Shown here: positions 54,019 through 62,210 of the stretch, piece after piece | Layout of the letters: every line of letters begins with the position of its first letter | How positions within the stretch are numbered: position 1 is the first letter of the stretch | Source: Synechococcus sp. UW179A | GTDB taxonomy: Bacteria > Cyanobacteriota > Cyanobacteriia > PCC-6307 > Cyanobiaceae | Assembly (NCBI RefSeq): GCF_900473965.1 | Contig: NZ_UCNJ01000025.1 | Location: forward strand, 186,001-250,000 | Direction: 5' to 3' | DNA: 64,000 bases | Notes under the pieces: model-generated | Told to the model about the DNA's origin: nothing | Databases searched by the model: none | What the model saw: only the letters and a program-made list of their open reading frames with translations | Translations under genes and position numbers: made by a program

Positions 54019-55430
54019 CGACTGTTAGCGGTTGGAGGCATGTTGACTTGCCCAGCCGCAGGAGGCAGCACACTCTTGCTTAGCGTCATGTTCTGATGTG
54101 GACCTTCATTGAACTTGCTTAGGGGCTTGCGGTGTAAGGACTTCGGTCTGATTGAAGTGGTGACCATCTCTGTGAGCGAGATCACGGTTCCTGTTGAGCT
54201 GGGTGATGAGCTCAGCTTGTTGTTTCGGCGACGGTGGGTGCGTCCAAGCGCATGGCTTTCCACCGCGTTTGAGCACCGATGCTCCAGTTCACTTCTTTCG
54301 AAGAAGGTCGCTTTGCAAAATAAATCAATGTAATTAGGACTCAATTACAGCGTTTTGACTTGATGGCGCGTTTTATTGATATTCATTCTATGAATGAGTG
54401 AATTGACTCAATAGGAGCTTAGAAGTTGGTGGTACTGGACATTGTCAACCTTGTCTGGCGAATCCATTGATCATGCTGGATGGCATTGATGGGGTTTTGA
54501 TGAGTGGGCTCTGCTTTGTATTGGTTCTCTGGTACGAGTTGATGTCAACGGCAGTGTCTATTCCAGTGATACATGAGTGGTATGAAATCGGACCTTTGAT
54601 GTCATCAGTGGAAGTGTGAATGGTTATATTGAATGATAGCATTGGCCAGAATCAGTTCCCCTGTTAAGGCGCAAGTGAGTTGATCTCCGTGGATGTGTTC
54701 GCGCAATCTTGGAATCATTTTGTTGATGTGACTAGTAATGTTTTTGATCGGTTTCTAGTTTTTGTGAGTGTTCTGCTTGAGTGAGCTTTAGTTGCAGTGG
54801 CTAAAGATCTGATTTCTTGCGCTCCACCGCTACAAGACCACTCCCTTTCTTCAATGGCTCAACACCTGCTCTGTTACCCCTAGGGCTCCGCACTGTCGAC
54901 ATTGTTCACTGCTGTCTCGCGAGTTATTTGCTGGTGCGTTGATGTTGCTGGCACTGAGGTGCTCGTAGACGATGCTCCTTGCGCTGATCGGCCTCTTGCG
55001 TTGCCACCATTTTTGTTTTGCTAGCAGGGTGCGCGTTGTTGGGCTTTGTGCGCTCCACATCACTTCTCTGCTCGAGCCATCAAGAAAGCTTTTGCTTCTT
55101 GGCTTGGCTCGGCTTGGCTTGGCTTTGGTGGTGGAGCCAGGTCTTCAGTAGCGGGTAGCTCACTCCAGTGCTGCTATGAGCCGAGTTCGGTTCGTCGTGA
55201 AATGGTCCTGATCGGGCGTGTTTCACGGCTTATGTGGTGGCATCTTTGACTGATGGTCGCTGTGAAAAGACGCTATTGCTGGAATTGTTGAGGCTTCAGC
55301 TCTCGTTTTCTCCAGATCTAGTGTTTTTGGGGAATTTGTAAAGAGCTGCTGGAAATCATTCCCGCAGTTACAAATTCAAGCGGTTGCCCTTTGTGCTCGT
55401 TAGAAACCGTTTCCGCTGAACAATCAACTG
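54019..55430. other. 1.4-kb gene-poor stretch
   Basis: I see no convincing gene. Frames at 53958-54344 (minus), 54109-54333 (plus), 54851-55063 (minus) and 55046-55249 (plus) lack start signals and coherent sequence. A short TTGGCT-rich run (about 55097-55130, GGCTTGGCTCGGCTTGGCTT) is a low-complexity patch. The stretch could be decayed genes or hold small RNAs. Confidence 0.4.
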
Positions 55431-55661
55431 ATGACGGACGGTTGGCTAAAGGATCCACAGAAATACTGGGCTGTGCGCTTTCACAGGGAGCCACAGAGTG
55501 GGCATAGGGATGTCCGGGTTCTCGTTGACCATGGCCGGAAGTTGTCTCAAGACCAGCCTGCAATGTTGAAGTCTCGCAGAAATATGCGCTACGAGGACGC
55601 TATCTCGCTTTACAAAGAGCTTCAGCACATTGGCTGGACTCATTGTGAAGCGGTTTGGTAA
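55431..55661 (+). CDS. DUF1651 protein
   Basis: 76 residues. The DUF1651 pattern is complete: DGWLKDPQKYWAVRFH at the start, then VLVDHGRKLS, LKSRRNMRYEDAISLYKEL and a Trp-containing end (GWTHCEAVW). This family is small, soluble, largely confined to marine picocyanobacteria and of unknown function. ATG start at 55431. Confidence 0.85.
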   Translation: MTDGWLKDPQKYWAVRFHREPQSGHRDVRVLVDHGRKLSQDQPAMLKSRRNMRYEDAISLYKELQHIGWTHCEAVW

Positions 55662-55725
55662 TTGCTCTTCTTGAGTGATCCCTGCCGGCTGTTGTGATCC
55701 GTTGTTAGCGAATCTGATGCTGGTG

Positions 55726-55989
55726 TCACTCTTTAATGAGAGGCAAAAGAGTTGAATAATCAAGCGATTGTGATGATCCCTTGAGGAATTTGGTGATCTT
55801 CCAATTAAGAATGCTTGCCGCAATATTGAATTGTTTATAGTGCTTCGTGCAATGGCAGTTAATGATCAGGTGACCCATCTGAGACGCGTCTTTGATGACT
55901 GAAAATTTTATTGCTTCGATGTTGCCAATGATCTCACCGGTTTGTATTTTGCTGAACTGTAGTAAGTAATCGAGTCCAGAGTTTGCCAT
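55726..55989 (-). CDS. Hypothetical small protein (uncertain)
   Basis: 87 residues from the ATG at 55989 (MANSGLDYLLQFSKIQTGE). A longer frame runs to 56214, but that part overlaps the RlpA-like gene. The composition (SVIKDASQMGHLIINCHCTK) looks more protein-like than random and the region is AT-rich. I do not recognise it, and it could be non-coding. Confidence 0.35.
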   Translation of the reverse strand: MANSGLDYLLQFSKIQTGEIIGNIEAIKFSVIKDASQMGHLIINCHCTKHYKQFNIAASILNWKITKFLKGSSQSLDYSTLLPLIKE

Positions 55990-56131
55990 GGCAAGATTTA
56001 CTTTTTTAAATCTTAGCTTCAGTCTTTTGTTTTCGCGCAGGTTGTCCTGGAGTTTGATGCTTGAGCGATCTAAGCGACCACCTCGATATCCATGGATCGA
56101 TTGAGCTTGCCGTCTTGGCTTCAGCGTTCTT

Positions 56132-56647
56132 TCAATCAAGCACTTCGATCTCAACAGATGTCTTGCCGTCGTCGACAACGTCGAGGGCTGTGGCTGAGCC
56201 ATGGGCAAGATCAATCACGGTGCCTTGTTTGAACGGTTTGCGGTCATTGATCACAACAGTCACGGTTTTGTTGTTATCCAGGCGTGTCACTCTCACTTTG
56301 GTTCCCATCGGCAGGCTGCTGTGCGCGGCAGTCATCGTTCCTTTTTTGAGAATTTCACCGCTTGCTGTCTTGTTTCCGTAGTGGCCAGGGCCATACCAGG
56401 AGGCTTGGCCCTGCACGGGCTGTGATGCTTGCTTGTTCTCTGACGGCGCACGGTCTGAATCGATTGCTTTGCCGCTGACAGCGTTGTCGGCGATGTTTTG
56501 TTCAGTGTCTGCTTGGGTGGTGACGGCCTTTTCTGTAGCGGCTTTCTCTGCGCCGGCGTTGTCGCTGACGGCTTCTTTCCCGCATCCAATGGTGCACAAG
56601 ATCAGCAGGATTGACGCGAGCTTGTTGAGTCGTGGCATGGATTGCAT
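56132..56647 (-). CDS. RlpA-like septal ring lipoprotein
   Basis: 171 residues from the ATG at 56647; the ATG at 56638 is equally possible. A lipoprotein signal (KLASILLILCTIGC) precedes an Ala/Glu/Thr-rich linker of about 60 residues. The C-terminal double-psi beta-barrel has QASWYGPGHYGNKTASGE, TAAHSSLPMGTKVRV, VINDRKPF and IDLAHGSATAL, as in RlpA. RlpA proteins bind or cleave bare glycan strands of peptidoglycan at the septum. There is no SPOR domain, as in other cyanobacterial forms. Confidence 0.88.
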   Translation of the reverse strand: MQSMPRLNKLASILLILCTIGCGKEAVSDNAGAEKAATEKAVTTQADTEQNIADNAVSGKAIDSDRAPSENKQASQPVQGQASWYGPGHYGNKTASGEILKKGTMTAAHSSLPMGTKVRVTRLDNNKTVTVVINDRKPFKQGTVIDLAHGSATALDVVDDGKTSVEIEVLD

Positions 56648-56791
56648 CTGCAGCTGAAACCCCTTGGTTGGAGATAGCAAGAGTGGTGGCTCCTGCCATG
56701 GCGGCTTGGACCTCAGTCGCAACGTTGTTGTCCCATGGATGGAGGCTCATGGGCTCGCCAGAATCCAGGCACCGCATTGTTCCCTGAGGTG

Positions 56792-57529
56792 ATGGCCGCT
56801 TCTCCTGAACCGTTCTCGATGCCGGGCGGGCCAATCACTGTTGTGTTGTTGCACGGCTACACCGGAGCACCGGCTGAGCTTTCTCTGTTGGCTGAGGCGC
56901 TGCATGAGCAGGGTTTTGGTGTGGAAGCGCCTCTGCTTGCAGGCCATGGAACCTGCCTTGAGGATCTGATGCCTGTGCAGCCCAGTCAGTGGTTGGAGCA
57001 GGTCGATGTCGTCGTTGACCGGCTGCTCGATCACGGCCAGCGCGTCGTGGTCGCCGGCTTGTCCTTGGGTTCGATCCTTGCGATTCAGGCTGGAATACGG
57101 CGTCCGGGCGTTGAAGCAGTGATTGCGTACTCCCCGCCGATTGTGAGTGGTGACCCTCGAGCGCTGATTGCCCCGTTGTTGTCTCTTTTTCTGCCTTCGG
57201 TGCCGCGTCCTGCTGATGATTTCGTCGATCCAGCAACCGCTGGGCGTCTTTGGAAGTATCCATGCTGGCCCAGTCGTTGCAGTGTGCGCGTGCTGGATCT
57301 AATTGCCTCCACCCGCAGGCATCTCGCCAATCTGCATCAACCCTTGATGGTGATGGCCAGCACGCGCGACAAGGTGATCACGCGCCGTGGTGTGGAGTTA
57401 CTCCTTCATCGAACCGGCTCTGAGCGTGTACAAATTCACTGGTTGGAGGGCAGCGGTCATGTGATCACCGCAGATGCTGAGTGGCAAATGGTGGCTGATC
57501 AGACCCTGATTTTTTTGAAAGACCTTTAG
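56792..57529 (+). CDS. Carboxylesterase-like alpha/beta hydrolase
   Basis: 245 residues from the ATG at 56792, with AGG just upstream; an ATG at 56735 would add 19 residues. The fold is clear: oxyanion region VVLLHGYTGAPAEL, nucleophile elbow VAGLSLGSILA, catalytic Asp in ASTRDKVI and His in GSGHVITAD. It resembles the Est30/thermostable carboxylesterase group, which hydrolyses short acyl esters or monoglycerides. No signal peptide. The three small genes after it follow closely on the same strand. Confidence 0.88.
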   Translation: MAASPEPFSMPGGPITVVLLHGYTGAPAELSLLAEALHEQGFGVEAPLLAGHGTCLEDLMPVQPSQWLEQVDVVVDRLLDHGQRVVVAGLSLGSILAIQAGIRRPGVEAVIAYSPPIVSGDPRALIAPLLSLFLPSVPRPADDFVDPATAGRLWKYPCWPSRCSVRVLDLIASTRRHLANLHQPLMVMASTRDKVITRRGVELLLHRTGSERVQIHWLEGSGHVITADAEWQMVADQTLIFLKDL

Positions 57530-57555
57530 GGTCAACGCATTCAAAAATACGACGA

Positions 57556-57702
57556 ATGGACCAGCAGGAACGAGACAACTGGCAAAAGGTTCTCGACTCC
57601 CTTGAAGCTGCCGGCGACACCGAAAGCGCCTTCTATGTACGTGCTCTAGCCATCTGCAATGGTGACCCCGATCCAATGCTGACTTGGGAGGCTGAATCTT
57701 GA
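57556..57702 (+). CDS. Tiny conserved-looking protein, 48 residues
   Basis: ATG at 57556, reading MDQQERDNWQKVLDSLEAAG and then DTESAFYVRALAICNGDPDP. It is acidic, helical and soluble. It lies 26 bp after the hydrolase gene, and its stop overlaps the next gene's TTG start by 4 bp (TTGA at 57699-57702). The coupling and protein-like composition support a real gene. Function unknown. Confidence 0.65.
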   Translation: MDQQERDNWQKVLDSLEAAGDTESAFYVRALAICNGDPDPMLTWEAES

Positions 57703-57956
57703 GCATTGATCCTCTTCAGCAGGGACTTGAACAGTCGTTTGAAACGGAACGATGGGGACGGCTTATTCGCGATTGTGACGACATCGAAACCCTCAGGCAA
57801 ACAGCACTTTCTTTGCTGCAACAGGTCACACAAATGAAAGTCGCCAGCACCTGGATGGCGTCGAGAGCTTCCGAGTCTGAAAATGCCAAGTTGGAAATTT
57901 TGGCGAAACTGATCAAAGAGCGGTCCGAGCGCCCGCAGGAGCAGACAGATCATTGA
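57699..57956 (+). CDS. Small helical protein, unknown function
   Basis: 85 residues from a TTG at 57699, preceded by GGGAGG at 57686-57691 with a 7-nt spacing, which fixes the start. The sequence is helical (DDIETLRQTALSLLQQVTQM; AKLEILAKLIKERSERPQE), with no membrane segment. It looks like a small cyanobacterial conserved protein. It overlaps both neighbours by 4 bp, each time as TTGA. Confidence 0.72.
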   Translation: MSIDPLQQGLEQSFETERWGRLIRDCDDIETLRQTALSLLQQVTQMKVASTWMASRASESENAKLEILAKLIKERSERPQEQTDH

Positions 57957-58387
57957 GCAACCTGGTTCGATTCGGCGCCCTCGCGTTGACCTTCACCCTT
58001 GGCAGTGCTGCTGCACGTGCGGAAAGCTGGTCACCGTCTCCGGAACCGCCGATCTGGTCACAGACCCGGCAGACACTGCAGAGTTCAGGCAAGTTGTCCG
58101 ATCGCACTTGGTTGTTCATGGAGGCGATGGATTCGCCAAGCCTGAAAGCTGGGGAGTACCTCAGTAATCCTGCGCGGACGCCACTCGGCGTGGAATTTGA
58201 TGCTGCGCTGTTGATGCGGCGTCAGGGCCAGGATGTTTGGAAAGTGCGTGAACTGCGCATGCGTGCACTCTGTAACCAGCAAAGACTGCAGCGCAGCAGC
58301 GCTCAGGGGCAATGGCTTGATTACGTCGGGCGTGAGGACACATCGGCCAAGGTTCGTTGGATCTGCGCTTTGCCAGAGCCAGACTGA
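57953..58387 (+). CDS. Secreted protein, unknown function
   Basis: 144 residues from a TTG at 57953, with AGGAG at 57937-57941. The signal peptide is VRFGALALTFTLGSAAARA. The mature part includes LSDRTWLFMEAMDSPSLK, RELRMRALCNQQRLQR and a C-terminal VRWICALPEPD with two cysteines. It looks like a conserved cyanobacterial periplasmic protein. It is coupled to the preceding gene by TTGA and is followed by lexA after 53 bp. Confidence 0.75.
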   Translation: MSNLVRFGALALTFTLGSAAARAESWSPSPEPPIWSQTRQTLQSSGKLSDRTWLFMEAMDSPSLKAGEYLSNPARTPLGVEFDAALLMRRQGQDVWKVRELRMRALCNQQRLQRSSAQGQWLDYVGREDTSAKVRWICALPEPD

Positions 58388-58412
58388 GCCCTTGCCATCT
58401 CCAACAATGACC

Positions 58413-58426
58413 GGTACACATGTATT
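58413..58426 (+). promoter_or_regulatory. LexA (SOS) box upstream of lexA
   Basis: GGTACACATGTATT matches the cyanobacterial LexA consensus RGTAC-N3-DGTWCB at every defined position but one (T for C at the thirteenth). It lies 15 to 28 bp before the TTG start of lexA, so LexA probably represses its own gene. Confidence 0.65.
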
Positions 58427-58440
58427 GACGAACAAATGAA

Positions 58441-59064
58441 TTGCCGGTGTCTGCTGGAATCCCCGAGCCGCTAACCACTGCTCAGCAAGAGCTCTATGAC
58501 TGGCTTGCCGACTATATCGGTTGCCATCATCACAGCCCGTCGATTCGTCAGATGATGCAGGCCATGGGTCTGCGTTCACCGGCACCTGTCCAAAGTCGTT
58601 TACGGCATCTTCAGCAGAAAGGTTGGATCACTTGGCAGGAGGGACAGGCTCGCACCCTCCAGCTGCTTGGAGGGATTGCTTCCGGAATTCCTGTGCTCGG
58701 CGCTGTTGCAGCTGGTGGCTTGGTTGAGACCTTTGACGACATTCAAGATCGATTGGATCTCGCTCCTGTTCTTGAAACCCGTGGTCTGTTCGCGCTCACA
58801 GTGAATGGTGACTCCATGGTGGATGCCCACATCGCCGACGGTGATGTGGTGCTAATGGAACCGGTCGTTGATGCGGCTCGTCTGCGCCAAGGCACCATCG
58901 TGAGTGCTTTGGTTCCTGGCAGTGGAACCACGCTGAAGCATTTTCATTGCGACGGCCTCACGGTTCGGTTGGAAGCCGCGAATCCGGCCTACGAGCCGAT
59001 TGAGTTGCCAGCCGATCAAGTGCAGGTTCAGGGCAAACTCGCTGCCGTATGGCGGCAGATGTAA
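58441..59064 (+). CDS. lexA: LexA repressor
   Basis: 207 residues from a TTG at 58441, the first possible start after an in-frame stop at 58426; a GTG at 58447 is an alternative. The N-terminal winged helix-turn-helix is SPSIRQMMQAMGLRSPAPVQ. The self-cleavage machinery is intact: Ala91-Gly92 in AVAAGGLVE, Ser125 in NGDSMVDAHI and Lys166 in TTLKHFH. So the protein should be RecA-responsive; some cyanobacterial LexA proteins lack these residues. A LexA box precedes it. Confidence 0.93.
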   Translation: MPVSAGIPEPLTTAQQELYDWLADYIGCHHHSPSIRQMMQAMGLRSPAPVQSRLRHLQQKGWITWQEGQARTLQLLGGIASGIPVLGAVAAGGLVETFDDIQDRLDLAPVLETRGLFALTVNGDSMVDAHIADGDVVLMEPVVDAARLRQGTIVSALVPGSGTTLKHFHCDGLTVRLEAANPAYEPIELPADQVQVQGKLAAVWRQM

Positions 59065-59141
59065 TGGATGGCTGTCTGGGGCCGCTGTCGTTGTAAGCTT
59101 CCTCACGACGAAGGCAGGGTTTAATCCTCGTCTGAGTTACT

Positions 59142-59214
59142 GGGGCCATAGCTCAGCTGGTAGAGCACCTGCATGGCATGCAGGGGGTCAGGAGTTCGAG
59201 TCTCCTTGGCTCCA
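59142..59214 (+). tRNA. tRNA-Ala(GGC)
   Basis: 73 nt, full cloverleaf. Acceptor GGGGCCA pairs with TGGCTCC and includes the G3:U70 wobble that marks alanine tRNAs. The anticodon stem-loop is CCTGC-ATGGCAT-GCAGG (anticodon GGC), and the T arm has GTTCGAGTC. The discriminator is A; CCA is not encoded. It lies 77 bp after lexA. Confidence 0.97.
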
Positions 59215-59348
59215 CTGGATTTTTACCAAGGGGTCCGTCCCGGTTAGTGCACGACTTAATGGAAGGTTGATGCCTTGGCATGGTTTTGCACGAATTGCTT
59301 TTGCGGCGGTAGTACAGAGGTGCCTTTCGAAAAATCCCGCTGCACTAA

Positions 59349-59444
59349 ATGAAGCCCACATCAGATCACTGTGACCCCGTAAGCAAGGTCGTGCTCAGCG
59401 ATGGCTTCGTACGCATGGGCGATGGTCAGATGGTCTGCCCATAG
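59349..59444 (+). CDS. Possible 31-residue peptide gene
   Basis: ATG at 59349, reading MKPTSDHCDPVSKVVLSDGF and then VRMGDGQMVCP. The sequence is protein-like (VVLSDGFVRMGDGQM), but it is short and has no clear ribosome-binding site. The surrounding 59215-59509 holds nothing else that I can support. Confidence 0.35.
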   Translation: MKPTSDHCDPVSKVVLSDGFVRMGDGQMVCP

Positions 59445-59509
59445 GCATTGATTTCTCTCAGGTTTAAGTGTGGCGACTTCACGCAGGCTGGTTTTGCCGT
59501 CGAGGCGTC

Positions 59510-59842
59510 ATGCCAAACAGGGACCGCACACTTGTTGATCGCCATGCACCGAAGAACTGTGTCGGCTGGTTGATGAACGATCAGGAAGGAGAGGTCTGCA
59601 GCTTCACCAACGCCAATCCAACAGCTCATGCCCAATGGGTTGTTGCTGAGTACCAGACCATTGCGTGGCAGTGGCCAGCTCGTGGTCAGACGGATGCTCA
59701 GGCACAACGCCATCGAGGCATGGGAAACGATCCAGAAGTCAGGCATCTGGAAGCGGTGTCATCCCAGGTGGTGAAGTCAGCCCAATGCTTCGCCGCCTCT
59801 CTGTCGGACTGCTTGCTTAAAGCCGGTAATTCAAATGAATAG
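59510..59842 (+). CDS. Hypothetical protein (uncertain)
   Basis: 110 residues from the ATG at 59510. It contains VGWLMNDQEGEVCSFTNANP and WVVAEYQTIAWQWPARGQ; no known domain. It overlaps the end of the TauE/SafE gene by 12 bp on the other strand. The composition is plausible but no feature is decisive. Confidence 0.4.
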   Translation: MPNRDRTLVDRHAPKNCVGWLMNDQEGEVCSFTNANPTAHAQWVVAEYQTIAWQWPARGQTDAQAQRHRGMGNDPEVRHLEAVSSQVVKSAQCFAASLSDCLLKAGNSNE

Positions 59843-60595
59843 GCGAATTGTTTCTATAAAGACGATCACCTGCAAAGAGCGGTAAACCCACTTGTTGGCA
59901 TGCTCGCTCATAGCCAGCTGAGCACCAACAAGTGAGCCAGGAATACTCCCAAGAACCATGGGGATTGCAACCTGCCATTCCACTTTCCCACTTCTCGAAA
60001 AGATCAGAAACGTGGCAATGCTGAACAAAAAAATTAATCCTGTTTTTATCGGCACTGCTTGGCGTAAGCTCACTCCTCCGATTAAAACTAAGCTTAGTAA
60101 CAAAAAAATAGCAGAGTCAACAACAATCAATCCTGCCCAAAATCCGCAGAAGGAAGTCAATAGCCAGAGTTGAGTTGATAAATTGGGATTCCTTTTTAGG
60201 TGATCATCGGTGCATTCTTTAAGCAGATGTTGCGGTCGAACGAAAAGAAAGACCATTGCGACAAGTACGGCGACACGTACTAGCAACAAACTGGTTGGAG
60301 TATTAATGATTGTGGCTAATTCAGCTCCAAACAAGCTAAAAGGAATAAAGACAATTGCAAGCTGGAAAACCGATCTCCAGGGAATGAGTTTCGCACGCTC
60401 AAAAGACCACAACGCTGTCGTACTTCCAAGAAGAATTGGTAATCGGATCGTTGCATTGGCAATATCAGCAGGCATGCCGATTGAAAGCAGGGCTGGCAAT
60501 ATCAGGGTCGAACCACCCGAAGCAACCGCATTGAAGAAGCCAGAGATGGCTCCAAGAACAAGCCCTAGCCCGATCAGTGTCCAATCCAGAGTCAT
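59831..60595 (-). CDS. TauE/SafE family permease (sulfite exporter-like)
   Basis: 254 residues from the ATG at 60595; a frame to 60691 adds 32 residues before the first helix. About eight membrane helices. The first conserved repeat is ISGFFNAVASGGSTLILPAL, and the second half has the matching SFCGFWAGLIVVDSA and GSIPGSLVGAQLAM. TauE/SafE proteins move sulfite, sulfoacetate or other small organic anions. The substrate is unknown here; with sulfatases elsewhere in the window a sulfur oxyanion is possible. It is divergent from the barrel gene at 60.9 kb. Confidence 0.87.
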   Translation of the reverse strand: MTLDWTLIGLGLVLGAISGFFNAVASGGSTLILPALLSIGMPADIANATIRLPILLGSTTALWSFERAKLIPWRSVFQLAIVFIPFSLFGAELATIINTPTSLLLVRVAVLVAMVFLFVRPQHLLKECTDDHLKRNPNLSTQLWLLTSFCGFWAGLIVVDSAIFLLLSLVLIGGVSLRQAVPIKTGLIFLFSIATFLIFSRSGKVEWQVAIPMVLGSIPGSLVGAQLAMSEHANKWVYRSLQVIVFIETIRLFI

Positions 60596-60877
60596 GGCTT
60601 GATCAGCGACAGGAAGCGCCACTCCAGTCAACAACCTGACTGAAGAGAGACCAAGGGGGCGAAGCACAATCAACATTTGGTCATGGTTCAACTCACGATC
60701 ACAACCAGATCAGCTGGTCCGGTGTGGTTCAGCTAGGCCAGGCAGAAATGATGAAGAGTCAGACCTGTACTGCTTTCACTGCCATCAGTGGAACAAGAAG
60801 CATGAAAAGGAGAAAGGACCTCATCACCGCTTTAGATCGAACGCCATGACAAGCGCAGCCCTGTAGAGGACGGCATC

Positions 60878-61945
60878 ATGCGCGGCCTGACGACAGCCCT
60901 AATGCTCCGCCGTCTCTCCATTGGATTGCTGGCTTCTGCTGTTGCCATCGCTCCGCTCCCGCTGGAAGCTCAGGACGGCAGTGCTGAGGATCTAGGGGTG
61001 ATGAGTATCAGCCTGAAGGATGTGGTCAAGCCGACCATTGGCTTCCAGGGCGCACTGCAGGGTGCTGGAACACCCAATCAGGCAGGTCTTGGAGGGTTCC
61101 TGCCGCTCTCTGTTGGTGATAACAGCGTTTGGTTCGTTGATGCTCTAGCGAACGTCAACTTCGCTGACCGTCAGGGCTACAGCAGCATCCTCAACACTGA
61201 TGTAGCTGGCTCCACTGTCAGTACCTCAACGCGTGTGGGCTACCGCTGGCTCAATGGTGATCGCAGTTGGATGTTTGGAATCAATGGTGGTTATGACAGC
61301 CGCCCGATGAATACAGGGTCGACCGATACAGGGATTGACGTCAGCGGCACAGAGAAGAGTGCATTCTTCCAGCAGGTTGCAGTCAATGCAGAAGCTATTT
61401 CCAATGACTGGAACTTCAATGCCTATGCATTGATTCCTATGGGGGAGGTTGATCAAAGACTCAACTTGTTTTACAACGGTGGCGCTCTGGATACTTATGG
61501 ACTGGATGTTGGCTACTTCATCACTCCTGAACTGAATGCCTCTGCTGGTTACTTCTACCAAAGTGGTGATTCAGGAGAGGCTGATTCTTCAGGTGTACTC
61601 GGACGTTTGGCTTATGAAATCAGCAGTGGTGTAACAGCAGGGGCAAATATTACCTACGACGAGGCTTTTGATATAAGAGTTTCAGCTGATATTAAAGTTC
61701 AATTCGGTAGTACAAGTGAAACAGTACAGCGCAAAGAAGTTCAACAATTTCTTGTGATTAATGCACTTATATCAACTCCAAGTAATCGCAGCGTTAGGGT
61801 TTATGACCACGCCCTTTTTAATGATTGTGCAGAAGGTGCTGGCAAAAACTCAGGCACTTCCTGTACTCCCACCAACAATGCGGGGTTGCCTATACCTTTG
61901 CCCCCGGCTCACCTAATAAGAACTCTGTGCAGATACATCATGTGA
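60878..61945 (+). CDS. Inverse-autotransporter-like barrel protein, probable 3' frameshift
   Basis: 355 residues as read. A signal peptide (LSIGLLASAVAIAPLPLEAQ) precedes an intimin/invasin-like barrel: TSTRVGYRWLNGDRSWMFGI, NGGYDSRPMNTGSTDTG, FNAYALIPMGEV, LGRLAYEISSGVTAGANITY. The last 25 residues (GLPIPLPPAHLIRTLCRYIM) look out of frame. One extra G in the GGGG at 61882-61885 would give a sensible VAYTFAPGSPNKNSVQIHHV ending at a TAG at 61948-61950. The gene is therefore probably a slightly decayed or misread copy, and it lacks the long passenger expected in this family. GAGG precedes the ATG. Confidence 0.75.
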   Translation: MRGLTTALMLRRLSIGLLASAVAIAPLPLEAQDGSAEDLGVMSISLKDVVKPTIGFQGALQGAGTPNQAGLGGFLPLSVGDNSVWFVDALANVNFADRQGYSSILNTDVAGSTVSTSTRVGYRWLNGDRSWMFGINGGYDSRPMNTGSTDTGIDVSGTEKSAFFQQVAVNAEAISNDWNFNAYALIPMGEVDQRLNLFYNGGALDTYGLDVGYFITPELNASAGYFYQSGDSGEADSSGVLGRLAYEISSGVTAGANITYDEAFDIRVSADIKVQFGSTSETVQRKEVQQFLVINALISTPSNRSVRVYDHALFNDCAEGAGKNSGTSCTPTNNAGLPIPLPPAHLIRTLCRYIM

Positions 61946-62075
61946 ACTAGAAAGCGATTTGCCCGTGGACGAACGTGATTTTATAAGGCTCAGACAACCT
62001 TTACGTCCTCTGCTGCCTTAAATCGGAGGCTGTCCGCGTATAGCTTGACGATCACGTCGGCCGAAGTGGTGAGAT

Positions 62076-62210
62076 TCACTCACATACCCCAACGCATACA
62101 AAGGTACCTGGATCATTGAAGGCAAGAATCATCAAAACAGCCACGAGGCTTCCAGCGATCAGCACAACAGGCCAGAATTCCTCTTCAGCACGCATTTCGA
62201 GAAGCACCAT
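62076..62210 (-). CDS. 44-residue single-helix membrane protein
   Basis: ATG at 62210. It reads MVLLEMRAEEEFWPVVLIAG then SLVAVLMILAFNDPGTFVCV and ends GVCE. One hydrophobic helix (WPVVLIAGSLVAVLMILAF) follows an acidic N-terminus. Its start codon shares a base with the stop of the upstream gene (TAATG), which supports both as a coupled pair. Function unknown. Confidence 0.55.
   Translation of the reverse strand: MVLLEMRAEEEFWPVVLIAGSLVAVLMILAFNDPGTFVCVGVCE

Noticed and set aside
53958-54344. 128-codon minus-strand frame upstream of the cyclic-nucleotide-binding protein gene
   Set aside because: It overlaps the start of that gene by 61 bp in another frame, and no domain or start signal is visible.
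55097-55130. TTGGCT-rich run considered as a functional repeat or recombination site
   Set aside because: Too short and irregular; it looks like a low-complexity patch.
60692-60877. Frame containing DLYCFHCHQWNKKHEKEK
   Set aside because: The Cys/His pattern is suggestive, but the frame has no usable start codon and runs antisense into the permease gene upstream.
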